Assembly (NCBI RefSeq): GCF_001311075.1
Contig: NZ_BBAD01000013.1
Coordinates: 1 to 56,905 of the forward strand
Direction: 5' to 3'
Source of the DNA: Secundilactobacillus similis DSM 23365 = JCM 2765
GTDB taxonomy: Bacteria > Bacillota > Bacilli > Lactobacillales > Lactobacillaceae
Length of the DNA: 56,905 nucleotides
The notes under the pieces are model-generated. The model had not been told where the DNA came from, did no database searches, and saw only the letters and a program-made list of their open reading frames with translations. Positions within the stretch are counted from its first letter, which is position 1. Each line of letters begins with the position of its first letter. A program made the translations under genes and the position numbers. Shown here in pieces: positions 7,002 through 16,093 of the stretch.

Positions 7002-7548
7002 CGTCATCACTCCCTTTGATTTTGGCGATAGCGGCTTCGATTTTGCCTTGTGCCACGTACAGTTCCGTTAATTTATCCGATGGCTCTTCGGCCTCATCAG
7101 CAGGAGTTTGCACATCGTCAGTGCTTGGCTCAGGCGTCACAGCGACTTGCTCAGCACTCACCTTTTCAGCCTCAGCCAAACCGGCGTTAAACTCCGCTTG
7201 CTTCGCTTGTGACTTGGTATCAGTAGTCGTAAAGTACTGATACGCCTTCTCGATCGCGAGGTCAATATCCTTGGCATCAATACCCTTGACGCCCTTTTTA
7301 GCGAGTTGTGACTCAATGGTCGCCACGGCTTGGTCATGCTTGGCCTGACTCGTTTTTTCGTATTCGGTTGACATCAGTGCAACCGCACCCTCTGTCACCT
7401 TGTCCAGCACATCGTAAGCACTAGCGATTTTAGAGTTCTTGGCGTTAGCATGCGCCTGCTTGAGCCACGGTAAAACTACTGCCGTCAGAAAAACGCCCAG
7501 AACTTCGAAAATACCGGAGTCATTGAGCGTTTGAAAAAATTTATCCAT
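6988..7548 (-). CDS. Holin, LLH-like
   Basis: 186 aa with one N-terminal membrane helix (about residues 8-28, GIFEVLGVFLTAVVLPWL). A long charged, largely helical cytoplasmic part rich in Ala/Glu/Lys follows, as in the LLH-type phage holins of lactobacilli. It overlaps the endolysin by about 14 nt in the usual holin-lysin order, and its ribosome site GGAGTG precedes the ATG. The function is inferred from topology and position. Confidence 0.8.
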   Translation of the reverse strand: MDKFFQTLNDSGIFEVLGVFLTAVVLPWLKQAHANAKNSKIASAYDVLDKVTEGAVALMSTEYEKTSQAKHDQAVATIESQLAKKGVKGIDAKDIDLAIEKAYQYFTTTDTKSQAKQAEFNAGLAEAEKVSAEQVAVTPEPSTDDVQTPADEAEEPSDKLTELYVAQGKIEAAIAKIKGSDDDATV

Positions 7549-7561
7549 TATGGATCACTCC

Positions 7562-7828
7562 TTACTTGGTAGCGTCGTCCACGGCTTTGTTGGCGTCATC
7601 GATTGCTTGGTCGGCGTCCGATTGGCCGGTGGTGGCCACCGTAGTAGCCACGCTAGCTGGTGCAGTAGTCGGCTCTGTGGTGGGCTTAGATTCGGCTGGT
7701 TGAGCATTTTTGGTGAAGTAATCGACCACCTCACCAACCCCAGCTTGGAGCTGTGCCGGCACGTCCTCGATAGCGGCCTTGTTATCTAAAATAAGCTGTG
7801 CCCACATTACGTTTGATGGATTGTTCAT
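7562..7828 (-). CDS. Small tail/lysis-module protein, 88 aa (XkdX-like)
   Basis: It begins MNNPSNVMWAQLILDNKAAI with a conserved aromatic near the N terminus, like the small XkdX-type proteins found between tail fibre and lysis genes. The second half is a low-complexity Thr/Ala/Pro linker (TTEPTTAPASVATTVATT) and an acidic tail. It sits between the XhlA-like gene and the holin, with a strong GGAGG ribosome site. The role is unknown. Confidence 0.65.
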   Translation of the reverse strand: MNNPSNVMWAQLILDNKAAIEDVPAQLQAGVGEVVDYFTKNAQPAESKPTTEPTTAPASVATTVATTGQSDADQAIDDANKAVDDATK

Positions 7829-7843
7829 TTTAAATTCCTCCTA

Positions 7844-8155
7844 TTAGTGAATCATGTGAATGACTTGTTGCAAAATCAAATAAATAACGGAGCTTGAGCC
7901 AATCGCAATGGTGACCACTTTCCACAAGTTCTGACGGTTAATGGTCTCCATTTCATTTTTGTGGCTCTCACTCTTCTCGTTCCCTTTAATTACGGCCTCA
8001 AGAATTCGATTGTTCTGTTCACGCAGATACTTGTTACTTTCATCTACTCGATTCAGCGTATCTGTCATTTTGTCGCTCAGATCATTGATTCGACGTTCGT
8101 GATCTGATAGTTCAGTGTCATGTTGCATGAGCAATTTATGGTCTGCATCGTTCAA
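7844..8155 (-). CDS. XhlA-like (haemolysin XhlA family) protein
   Basis: 103 aa. Residues 1-75 are an acidic coiled coil (HDTELSDHERRINDLSDKM), followed by one C-terminal membrane helix (about 80-98) and a short tail. This is the layout of XhlA, which in PBSX acts with a holin at the membrane in cell lysis. The position before the holin and endolysin supports it. Confidence 0.82.
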   Translation of the reverse strand: MNDADHKLLMQHDTELSDHERRINDLSDKMTDTLNRVDESNKYLREQNNRILEAVIKGNEKSESHKNEMETINRQNLWKVVTIAIGSSSVIYLILQQVIHMIH

Positions 8156-8197
8156 ACTATCCCTTCTTTCACAAAAGTATTCTTACAAAACGTCAAC

Positions 8198-8368
8198 TTA
8201 ATTAACAGATGTGGAAGCCCCCACGGTAGCCTTAGTATCGGTGGTCGCAGAATCAGTCATAATGTACTGTTGAGCATCAACCTTGAAGAGTGCTGGCACA
8301 TCATCAATGGTGATCGATCTGGATTCCACTGCGCTTGCCCAAATACGTGAGATTGCAGGAAATTTCAT
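8198..8368 (-). CDS. XkdX family protein, 56 aa
   Basis: It reads MKFPAISRIWASAVESR then a short variable tail. The W at residue 10 and the ITIDDVPALFKVDAQQY segment fit XkdX, a small conserved protein downstream of PBSX-type tail fibre genes. Its ATG overlaps the TAA of the upstream gene (TAATG), which implies translational coupling. It is short but well supported by that overlap. Confidence 0.75.
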   Translation of the reverse strand: MKFPAISRIWASAVESRSITIDDVPALFKVDAQQYIMTDSATTDTKATVGASTSVN

Positions 8369-8829
8369 TAGTTTGCACCCCCATTCGTAGTGTCAGTGGT
8401 GTTCGTATCAGCAGTATCATCCGTGGGTGTAGTAGCCGCAGTTGATATGTTTGGCGTGGTAGTTATGGCCGCTTGGTCGGCCGGTACGGTCACGTACATA
8501 GACAGCTCCATAATGGCGCTATTAGTTAATTCAGTTTGACTAGTTAGTTGTGTTTTTAGGTTATCAACCATAGCAGTAGATGCATCCAATTTAACTGCCT
8601 GCTGATCGATAGTATTCCGTAAATAATCAATACTTAGATCCGGACACCATGGTGCGCCTTGAAGATGACCAGCATCGTCCTTAACTGCAAAAACCGTTGG
8701 CCACCGGAGAAAATATTCTTTAGATGTTTCTGGAACCAAACAGATGTGCAGTCCATCGCTGGCACTAGCTTGTGGAACTCCTGTAACTTGTCCAGTATCC
8801 TGATTAACAGCTGCATAATAAATTAACAT
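8368..8829 (-). CDS. Phage tail-region protein, 153 aa
   Basis: The N-terminal about 60 residues form a compact domain (YYAAVNQDTGQVTGVPQ), followed by a helical segment (residues 70-105) and a Thr/Asp-rich disordered tail (DDTADTNTTDTTNGG). Similar proteins occur between receptor-binding and lysis genes in Lactobacillus phages. It may be a tail-tip accessory or fibre chaperone; no catalytic motif is seen. Coupled by TAATG to the XkdX-like gene. Confidence 0.65.
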   Translation of the reverse strand: MLIYYAAVNQDTGQVTGVPQASASDGLHICLVPETSKEYFLRWPTVFAVKDDAGHLQGAPWCPDLSIDYLRNTIDQQAVKLDASTAMVDNLKTQLTSQTELTNSAIMELSMYVTVPADQAAITTTPNISTAATTPTDDTADTNTTDTTNGGAN

Positions 8830-8851
8830 TGGTGTTCCTCCTTAAATTTTA

Positions 8852-8884
8852 GGCAAAATAAAAACACCTATCGCTATAGGTGTT
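8852..8884 (-). terminator. Terminator in the tail/lysis gap
   Basis: AACACCTAT pairs with ATAGGTGTT across a 4-nt loop, followed by TTTATTTT on the minus strand, 25 bp before the 153-aa gene. It is one of four minus-strand terminator-like hairpins in 8830-9280, so the lysis genes are probably reached by read-through (antitermination) or have their own promoter. Confidence 0.7.
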
Positions 8885-8906
8885 AAAGTTTATCATCCAA
8901 ATAAAT

Positions 8907-8933
8907 AAGCACACCCCGTAATGGGGCATGCTT
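8907..8933 (-). terminator. Terminator in the tail/lysis gap
   Basis: AAGCATGCCCC pairs with GGGGTGTGCTT, followed by ATTTATTT on the minus strand. Apart from these hairpins and the candidate small RNA below, I see no gene in 8830-9345. Confidence 0.6.
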
Positions 8934-9047
8934 AACTTAGCGGTACTATAAACTGTTGAGTTTGATTTGTAAATTAGCGGTTCCGCTAAGACTGTACCAC
9001 CATTTGGCGCACTCCAAACAGCAGTACAATGAATACTTTACCATAAC

Positions 9048-9205
9048 AAAAAAGGCCGTTCAAGTCTAGAGAAAAGTAGGCTTAAAAAACAACTTAAACG
9101 GCCACAGTTGTGTATTGGGGAAATACACATAAGCCTTTGGAGGAGGCTTGATTGTGCTACTTCTTTTTAGCAGGATTAGGCATCCATACGGGGGAAAGTA
9201 ACACA
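9048..9205 (-). ncRNA. Candidate small RNA, about 155 nt
   Basis: A minus-strand promoter (9212-9240) leads into a short transcript with three hairpins: CACTTGTGTT region, AAGCC/GGCTT and TGTGTA/TACACA. It ends in a terminator, GGCCGTTTAAGT/ACTTGAACGGCC followed by TTTTTT (9103-9048). The only frame in it is 8 codons (MPNPAKKK). On the plus strand the AAGCC hairpin encloses GGAGGA. It is not part of a known gene. Confidence 0.4.
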
Positions 9206-9211
9206 AGTGTT

Positions 9212-9240
9212 AGTGTATATCATATATTAACTTATGGCAA
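9212..9240 (-). promoter_or_regulatory. Promoter of the candidate small RNA
   Basis: TTGCCA (9240-9235), a 17-bp spacer and TACACT (9217-9212) on the minus strand, placed just after the terminator at 9240-9272. Confidence 0.45.
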
Positions 9241-9272
9241 ATAAAATGCACTTACTCGCCCCAGGTAAGTGC
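9240..9272 (-). terminator. Terminator after the receptor-binding region
   Basis: GCACTTAC pairs with GTAAGTGC around a C/G-rich loop, followed by ATTTTATTT on the minus strand. Confidence 0.65.
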
Positions 9273-9345
9273 CTTCATTAGCCGTTCATCCACGTTGAAT
9301 TAGATTAACTGCGTACTATTTTATTACCCTACCCCATTAGTTGTT

Positions 9346-9584
9346 CTATGATTCAACAGTTAGATGAATTGTACTATTGATAATGAAACTAATCGGAAGT
9401 AATTCATCAATCCCAATAGTACGATTATATTGTATGACTGTTTGTCCGACAAAATCAAGTACTTTGCTTGTGTATTTCAGTAAGCTTCAACACGCTTCAC
9501 AAGCAGTATTGAATATCTGCTACTTGCGGGAATGTCAAAAATAGTTCCTCTGTTATTCTCTGTTTTTACGTAATAAATTGCCAT
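9346..9584 (-). pseudogene. Frameshifted small tail-region gene
   Basis: A strong AAGGAGGAACC site leads into MAIYYVKTENNRGTIFDIP. The frame stops after 35 codons (9477), but the -1 frame continues sensibly (KYTSKVLDFVGQTVIQYN to STIHLTVES) to a TAG at 9346. The 239-nt span is one base short of whole codons. The two frames overlap for only about 12 nt (GAAGCTTACTGA) with no slippery site, so a one-base deletion is the simple reading. The restored protein would be about 79 aa, of unknown function, following the receptor-binding protein. Confidence 0.6.
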
Positions 9585-9617
9585 TATGGTTCCTCCTTCA
9601 CATATTAATTGAAATAA

Positions 9618-11719
9618 TTAGTCAAAAGTAACCCTTAAAAATGGGGTGTCATCAGAAGAATTTGTACTTTCTATTCTTGAACCTACTGATAACACGGTGC
9701 TATACCAAGCGAATGTTAACTTTGTGCCCGATATTTCTACAAAGCCACTGCCGTTGACGTTAGACAGACATACTATCCTTCCGCTAACCTCTTTTGGGGC
9801 GCTAACAATATCTTTTAAATCTAATAACTCTGTTTGTATGTCAGGAGTATTTAAAATAGTATTTTTTCCAGTTCCCATTATTCCATGTAATATTAAATCT
9901 ACATATTTTTCCTCATTATTCTTTTTGTACAGGCAAATATATGAAGATAGAGATTCATTATTACCAGTTATTGTATGCCAAGACGCATCTTCAAGGCTTT
10001 TCAAATCGTCGCTCGTAGCGACTGATACCCCCTTTACTTTTAACTCAGGAAAGTTACCGGACTCAGTCACTGCCCCAGTATTAGGGTCGCGGTGAATCAC
10101 ATTGTCATCATCAGCAGGGGTGTAACCAATTTTATCTTGCTTGGCGTTAACCTCATCAATGCTGGCAACTTGATTGGCTGGTTTACGCATATCAGATACA
10201 TTTACTTTATCCTCTGGCGCCGGCGTCCAATCAGTTTTGACATCACCAACCGTCAATTTGCATAAGCCACTACGAGTGTTGGGGTTGGGAACGTTAATGG
10301 CAATGAACGCCGTATTCGCTGGTAGGTCAATTTTGGTTGAGCCAACAGCATTAGGAATTGGGAAACTCTTAATCCACTTTTTAGTTGAATCATAGGAGTG
10401 AACAGTTGCTCCTCCGCCAGTAGGAATCGAATACCAAGTAAACATCATCGTTTGAGGAGCAATCGAAATATAGTCGCTGTGAATGTCGTCTATAGCTCCA
10501 TTACTGCCCATCAAAGAGCCGCCATCCGCCGTATAGTAGCCGTATTGTGCCAGTGCAATCCACGAAGAAGTCGCAATCAGGTTGTTCGTTCCTACGATGT
10601 CCTGTTCCTTATCGATTGCGTAGCATGGCGATTGTACTGTGCAGTTGGATATGATACTTGGGTCGTTGAATTAGTGACCACTACGTACCGGAACAACACG
10701 TCTGCACCCGTCAATCCCGAGCCAGATGGCACGTTGTAAGCTGGGCGTAATCGAATCACCCCGTCAACGGTAGCAGTCCATGATTTATAGAGCTGTTGTG
10801 CCGAACCCGATACCTTAGTTGCTACTAAGTCAAGGTGACTGCTATCCGTATCTGATGGCACCCGTAACTGTAAGGCAAAAACTTCGCCATCGGTTCCAAT
10901 CTGTGCCGCTACCCCAATATTGTAAGTTTGGCCTTTAACAGCCGTAAAAGTGTAATCATCTCGTGTAGCGTTGGCTAGTAGCCACTCGTCCGTGGCCACA
11001 TCAATGAGGTTAGGTTTGAGCATGTCGGCGCGCACCACATCGCTGGGCACGTCCACGTCGCCTTTAAAGAGTGCTGGCGCGCCCGCGCCGTTGACCGCAC
11101 CCGCTGACAAGACTTGTTGCTCGGTAAACACGTTAGCCTTGTCCGTTAGCGCTACGTTGGCCGGGAGAGATTTTAGGTAGGCGTCCAGATCAGACTTTAG
11201 CGCGTACTGTTGACCCATCGTTACCTTGAATGCATCAAAAGTGGCGTTAGTCACCATACCCGCCGGGTCTACTTTGATGACTACGTTAGCTGCTGACCCA
11301 ACCAAGGTGTTTAAGTCAATCGAGTAGGTCGAGTTATTACTGGATTTATGCATGTAGATAGGGTCTTGCATCGCACAAACGCTATATAAGACCTCATCAC
11401 CATCTTTAGGCTTGCAGTACAGACCAATGGTTAAAAGGGCATAGTCCTCTTCCATCTCGGCCTTGTTGATGACCACTGGTACCTTTACAAATGATGGGTC
11501 ATCATCGACCGCATCAACCTCTTTTAGGTCAATTGTTTGCTTGATGTTAGCTAGTTCAGTAATCGCCAACGTGTCGGCTTCAGTATCAGCAAAATGGTTA
11601 TCCGTACTAGTTACTGCACGAGTAAAATCCAACTGAGTGACTCCGGCTAGTGCTCGAATAGCAAGGTCATGGCCAGCTTTAGTAAATTGATAGTTAATGG
11701 ATTCGTCTTTCTCCACCAT
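9618..11719 (-). pseudogene. Receptor-binding / tail fibre protein, frameshifted
   Basis: The restored protein is about 700 aa. The N-terminal part (residues 1-160) resembles BppU-like baseplate upper proteins (DFTRAVTSTDNHFADTEAD); the middle and end are fibre-like with VNAKQDKIGYTPADDDNV, a common phage-fibre segment. The first frame ends at 10592. The -1 frame continues as SPCYAIDKEQDIVGTNN and on to 9618 in sense. The span of 2102 nt is one short of whole codons; the lost base is near 10625-10640 (AATCGCCATGC). It should recognise the host surface, so the break would abolish adsorption if real. It starts by TAATG overlap with the preceding 36-aa gene. Confidence 0.78.
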
Positions 11720-11829
11720 TAATCAAGTCCCCCTTTCATCGTTACGTTGTCTTGGTTGTGGGTCACGATGCCACTATTGAGCATCGTAGATCCCGTTAAG
11801 CTTAAGTTTTGGTCGTAATGCTGGTTCAT
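11719..11829 (-). CDS. Small baseplate-region protein, 36 aa
   Basis: The frame MNQHYDQNLSLTGST to MKGGLD is tightly packed: its ATG overlaps the upstream stop (ATGA) and its TAA overlaps the ATG of the receptor-binding gene (TAATG). That double coupling, and AAAGGGGGA before the next gene, support it as a real gene despite its size. Function unknown. Confidence 0.6.
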   Translation of the reverse strand: MNQHYDQNLSLTGSTMLNSGIVTHNQDNVTMKGGLD

Positions 11830-12416
11830 GTAGCTACATCGTGAGTGCTCGTTTGAGCGAATCCGGTCATGTAGAGTGACCCAGTCACTTCCTTAACGAA
11901 TTCCACGTTAGCTAGCCGAATGCCAGCCGCTAGTGATTCTTGCAGTCGGTCAAACAGCAGTTGCTCTTTACGCTCATCATCAATATAGTGACCAGGGATA
12001 TTAGTGATTTCAATGGCATCAGGTTCGCCAGTACTCTCGTACATCGGTCGGACGTTGACCTCATCGTAATCGGCATCTAAAGCGTCGCATACCAGCTTGA
12101 TTAGGCTATCGTACGTCCCGTCAGTCATTCGTTGAAGCTGCTTCGTTTTGATTTCAAACCGATAGAAGGCGTCATCAGCCCCGTTACGGTAAACACCCCG
12201 GTCATTGCCAATCATGTCGAGCGCCACACCCTCGGCGTTATCAATGTTGCGCCAATCATCAATCTTCTGAATGAGTTTCAGCGTGTCGACCATGCCATCT
12301 GCATATAAGGACAACAGTTTAGCGTTTTTGGTGCCCTCTTCATACGCTAGCGAAATCGGCAATTCATTGAGTAAGTCATCAAGGCCGTACTCTGCCGTGT
12401 ATTGCTTATCCGGCAT
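11826..12416 (-). CDS. Baseplate protein, DUF2313 / XkdU-like
   Basis: 196 aa, the length and position of XkdU-type (gp48/gpI-like) proteins that follow baseplate J. Typical features are the N-terminal LNELPISLAYEEG, the central NAEGVALDMIGNDRGVYRNG and a C-terminal region of beta structure. It is thought to help build the baseplate wedge of contractile tails. It overlaps the baseplate J gene by 11 nt. Confidence 0.82.
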   Translation of the reverse strand: MPDKQYTAEYGLDDLLNELPISLAYEEGTKNAKLLSLYADGMVDTLKLIQKIDDWRNIDNAEGVALDMIGNDRGVYRNGADDAFYRFEIKTKQLQRMTDGTYDSLIKLVCDALDADYDEVNVRPMYESTGEPDAIEITNIPGHYIDDERKEQLLFDRLQESLAAGIRLANVEFVKEVTGSLYMTGFAQTSTHDVAT

Positions 12417-13563
12417 CCGTCTTCACCTCCACGTCAGTGTCCTGGTCAATGGTGGCAGTTTCGAACTGATCGAGTTGAATATCATCAGCGCCCATTTTGG
12501 CTTTATCTCGTCCCATAGCGACCTGTACGTATTCCACACCACTCACGTTATAGATGGCTTGGTAGAGCTTCGTAAAGACCACCTTGTCGCCCATAATTAG
12601 GCTATTGAGATAATCCTTGATAGCTTGCACGATTTCGGCCGGGCTAGTTTCAGAGTTGAACTCATCATTGATTTTGAGCGTCATTTGGACGTAGATCGCA
12701 CGATTGTCGCCACATCAAAAAAGACATCATGCGTATGACCGCCGATGTCCTTAGCTGTTACTTTAATGGTGCCGGTTGTTTGAATCCCAGCCGCAATGTT
12801 GTCAAGAATTGCCTGACCCACATCGTCTTGTCGACCACCCCGCACATAGAAATGCAGTGATTTGGCGGGGTTACCGTATTGATCCACGTCCATCGTTAGG
12901 TTAGGGACGATTTGAACTTGTTCCACTCCTGGTAAAGTGTAGAGTGCGGTGTAAAGACCGTAGTAGGTTGGCCCCGGTTGGGATTCCATCGATAGGTGGA
13001 TTCGTTGACGGTAGCTGTCATCATCTTCCAGTGACGCACCACCGCTGGATTGTACTGAGTTCGTTACGGTATCAACGCCAGCTAGATTTTCCACTTTAAC
13101 TGTGATCGTATCAGCCGCTACGTTCCCGGATTCGTCCATAGCAGTGCATTGAGCCTGACCGCTGCCAGTACCATCACTTGTCAAAGTCACTGTATCAATC
13201 ATTTCGAACTCAACTGCATCAGCCGTAGCGTAAACTGTACCTTCTGGCACCTTTGCACCCGGTGTCCCAGTAAAGTTAAGCGTGACAGTCGCTGCCTGTG
13301 CCGGGTTCCGGTCAACCGAGTAGTTGGCACCTAAGTGGTCGAGTGATACCCCTTCAGCCTGATCAATAAAGTTAGCGTAGTAGACGGCAGCCACGTCTTG
13401 GTTAACGATAGTTTGCAACCATGCAATAACCCGTAAGTACATACCCAAAACATTATTTTGACCAGTACCGATATCATCACCAAAAAGGGCCTTGGACTTG
13501 GCTTCAAGCTGGTCTAATAGCTGGCGGTCGGTCAGCATTACCAACAGTTTTGTCTAGTGTCAC
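12406..13563 (-). pseudogene. Baseplate J / XkdT-like protein, frameshifted
   Basis: The main frame (from 13544) gives residues 1-280 with LTDRQLLDQLEAKSKALFG and a jelly-roll middle. It ends at 12681, but the -1 frame continues RAIYVQMTLKINDEFN to 12406, the normal XkdT C terminus. One base is missing near 12704 (ACAATCGTGCG). At the 5' end the only good ribosome site (AGGAGGTGAGTATTA) serves GTG at 13563 in a different frame, joined by one extra base near 13540. With both changes the span (1158 nt) is exactly 386 codons. It is a baseplate wedge component. Confidence 0.78.
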
Positions 13564-13934
13564 TAATACTCACCTCCTAAATCAGTGCTGATAATTTGAT
13601 TACTCCCATTCGGCAGCGTGCAGTTTAACGTTACCGTAAGTGTCCGCAAGGCTTGGTCACGTTCAAATGTAATCTGATTGACGTTGATACTTGGATCAAC
13701 TTGGTCACTGATTGCATCGGTGATATCCTCACGCAAGTAATCCTCGTTATAAGCTTTTCCAAGTGCGTTCTCACGAGTTAAGCCCATGGGACTATCCTCT
13801 GGTTCAAACTCATCCAGTCGCGTCCGTAAGGTCGTCACAATGCGTTGAGCAAGCTCATCATTATCACTGATCGTTTGAATATCACCATCAATGACAACAT
13901 CACCATTGGCATCAAGCCTGAAATCTCTACTCAT
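13563..13934 (-). CDS. Baseplate protein, DUF2634 / XkdS-like
   Basis: 123 aa with the typical W/gp25-like features: an N-terminal strand (DFRLDANGDVVID), ELAQRIVTTLRTRLDEF and the EDSPMGLTRENALGK segment. XkdS-type proteins are gp25-like wedge components with a lysozyme-like fold but no activity. It sits directly before baseplate J, as in PBSX. Confidence 0.85.
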   Translation of the reverse strand: MSRDFRLDANGDVVIDGDIQTISDNDELAQRIVTTLRTRLDEFEPEDSPMGLTRENALGKAYNEDYLREDITDAISDQVDPSINVNQITFERDQALRTLTVTLNCTLPNGSNQIISTDLGGEY

Positions 13935-13953
13935 GGCTCCTTCACCCCCACAA

Positions 13954-14358
13954 CTACGGCGTCATTAACGCTATGTGTGCGGTCACTAGCTTGGTGTAAG
14001 TGCCAGTACCGCTAAAATTATCGAGATCCCGATCGTTAAAGACAATGTAGACCGTTGCCCCGACTTTCATCGTTTCTCGTTTATTTAACTGCTTTAAGTT
14101 ACCATCCGCCAATTTAATGATTTCATCCCGCAGTTCGTCTACGGCGTAGCACGGGTAAAGCACCGGACACTCGTTAATGACACCCACATCGTCCTGACCG
14201 CCAGCATCGCTGACCGATGGTTGCACATCAGCAACGTGACGCTTAGCGTCGTAGCTGATTACAGTCGCCATGTTAGCGACGTTGATGTCGTAGTTGGCCT
14301 TGTTACCATGCTGTTCCATCAACTCGTGGAAGGTTTCTTGCAATTTGCTTTCTTTCAT
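13954..14358 (-). CDS. DUF2577 / XkdR-like baseplate protein
   Basis: 134 aa. An OB-fold-like pattern is visible (ISYDAKRHVADVQPSV, VGATVYIVFNDRDLDNF). Proteins of this type (spike-related, between the hub and XkdS) occur in all PBSX-like tails. Its start ATG overlaps the stop of the hub gene (ATGA). The assignment rests on position, length and these segments. Confidence 0.78.
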   Translation of the reverse strand: MKESKLQETFHELMEQHGNKANYDINVANMATVISYDAKRHVADVQPSVSDAGGQDDVGVINECPVLYPCYAVDELRDEIIKLADGNLKQLNKRETMKVGATVYIVFNDRDLDNFSGTGTYTKLVTAHIALMTP

Positions 14359-15320
14359 ACATACACCTCCATCGTCGTTGTGAAATTGGAGTCGTCACAG
14401 GTATGCTCACCGGATTTGACCCGAAACGTACCCTTTAAAAATCGATCATCAACCGTGATAACTGATCCGGTTGATACTTGATACCGTAGCAGACTGACCA
14501 CTGACACGTTTTGTGCTTGGCGTCTTCGTCTTCACTATCGGTCGTTGGATACTGGATCAGCAGTGCCACCATGCTGTCCTTTAACGTGCGTCGTCACTAA
14601 AATATGTTCATTGTGGCCCCGCATCTTGGACAGGTCATCAATGGCAATCATGCCACGGCGGTAGTAGACCTTGCTCCCACACACCTTAGCAATATCACTA
14701 ATAATCGTGATTGGCTTGCCGTGACAGGTATAGCCTTTCTTGTAGGTCTTCGGCTTGGCTAGGTAAATCGACTCAATATCGATACCCGCATCGCTGGCGA
14801 CTCGCCGAATAATCGTTTCCGCAGCAACTCCCTTACCAAAAGAGAGTGAGCTGTGTTTTTTGATTTTTGGCAAGTTAGCAGCGGCCTTCTTGCCGATTAC
14901 TTTTTCCTGTTTTTTACGGGCATCTTCAAGTTTCTGGTTATACTTGTCAGCACTCGAAACCAGCTTGGAATAGTCCTGACCCTCACGATAAGTGAAACTG
15001 AACGTATTGTTGGTACCATCAGACGTAAATGGACTGATTTTGCGAATAACACCTTGTGACAAAAGCCCTACACCATCTTCGTAGTAACCAGCGTAGAGCT
15101 TGACCTCGTAGCCTTTTTTAAACAGTTTCCGGTGCTTCTCTGCAACGTTCATTAGTGTCACCGTGCAAGTTGGCGGCGTTGACGAATCGCTGAAGGGAAC
15201 TGAAAATTGAATCCCCATCGAGTGGTTTAACGTCTGCAAGTAGTCGAACTGAACCGATTCATGCGGTGTTACCAGCACGAGTTTGATACGACGTCCATAC
15301 AGATATTTGGTTCTAGCCAT
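14355..15320 (-). pseudogene. Baseplate hub protein (XkdQ/gp44-like), double frameshift
   Basis: ATG at 15320 begins MARTKYLYGRRIKLVLVTP. The hub core runs in one frame to ILVTTHVK, continues one frame over as DSMVALLIQYPTTDSEDED and returns to the first frame as NVSVVSLLRYQVSTGSV to the end TTTMEVYV. One extra A in AAA near 14581 and one missing A in AAAA near 14510 explain both; the total (966 nt) is then exactly 322 codons. Left as is, translation stops at 14535 after about 260 residues. The hub links spike, tube and wedge. Confidence 0.8.
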
Positions 15321-15702
15321 CGTCGTAGCCACCTTCCCAGTCACCGTCAATTGGTAACTCACCAATATCAGTGCCATCATCCGGTAGCACGTCTTCGCAG
15401 ACAAAAACAGTCTCCATAAAGTTATCAATGGAGACCCGTTTGGATTGCCCTGATTCATCCATTGGTACCAACGGTGTCGCTGGTAGTCGTGGATCGTGAG
15501 ATGCTTTAAATAATGGCTGATTCAAAATCATCTTTTCATTTGTGATGATGGATGTTTCATCTGCTTCAGCTAGGCTGATAACAAAAAAATCACCCTCGTC
15601 AACATAGTCGAGAGTGAATAGATACGTCGTCCCATCCAGCACGTATTCAAATGTTTCCGATAAGTCGTCCACATCAAACGGTATAAACGGCCTTACTGGC
15701 AT
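15313..15702 (-). CDS. Baseplate plug-type protein, 129 aa
   Basis: It begins MPVRPFIPFDVDDLSETFEY, and the YLFTLDYVDEGDFFVISL core resembles phage baseplate plug (DUF6983-like) proteins, which sit between the LysM tail protein and the hub. The C terminus is acidic and Gly/Asp-rich. It overlaps the hub gene by 8 nt. Confidence 0.7.
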   Translation of the reverse strand: MPVRPFIPFDVDDLSETFEYVLDGTTYLFTLDYVDEGDFFVISLAEADETSIITNEKMILNQPLFKASHDPRLPATPLVPMDESGQSKRVSIDNFMETVFVCEDVLPDDGTDIGELPIDGDWEGGYDDG

Positions 15703-15715
15703 ATCTAATCACCCC

Positions 15716-16093
15716 TTACTTATCAGTGTTCATGATTGCTTCACCGCTCATCAATTGCCGGTGAATCTTATCGACGATACTATACGGTGCGTTAACGTTC
15801 TTTTTGAGGTTGGTGTAGACGATTTTACCCGTCCCGACCTCAGTAGCTTGCTTAATCGCTACACCGGCTGTAACCCGCAATTTCTTGGGATATTTGCCGG
15901 TCTTATCCGGGTACATGGTCGTTTTCTCGTTGCCATTCCACTTTCTAAGCTGAGCAACCGTGGTGCCGTATTTTTTAGCTAAGTCCCAGTACGTCATGCC
16001 TTTTTTGACAGTGATGTACTTCGCGCCAACATACTTACCACCGGTCGTTTTATGACCTTTGTTGTTCTTGTTGCCTTTTGAGGTCGTTGTCAC
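15716..16093 (-). CDS. LysM-domain tail protein (XkdP C-terminal part)
   Basis: 125 aa. Residues about 25-75 form a LysM-like domain (ITVKKGMTYWDLAKKYGTTVAQLRKWN). It starts with GTG overlapping the TGA of the preceding gene (AGGTGA). In PBSX the XkdP protein carries both the preceding gene's domain and LysM; here they are two coupled genes. It may connect the tail tube end to the baseplate or bind peptidoglycan during injection. Confidence 0.82.
   Translation of the reverse strand: MTTTSKGNKNNKGHKTTGGKYVGAKYITVKKGMTYWDLAKKYGTTVAQLRKWNGNEKTTMYPDKTGKYPKKLRVTAGVAIKQATEVGTGKIVYTNLKKNVNAPYSIVDKIHRQLMSGEAIMNTDK

Noticed and set aside
9100-9200. Plus-strand peptide MIVLLLFSRIRHPYGGK after GGAGGAGG
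   Set aside because: Only 17 codons, no membrane-toxin features; the minus-strand small RNA model explains the hairpins better.
14510-14581. Programmed frameshifting in the hub gene
   Set aside because: Two shifts in opposite directions, each at a short homopolymer, fit indels better than recoding; no slippery heptamer or structure.
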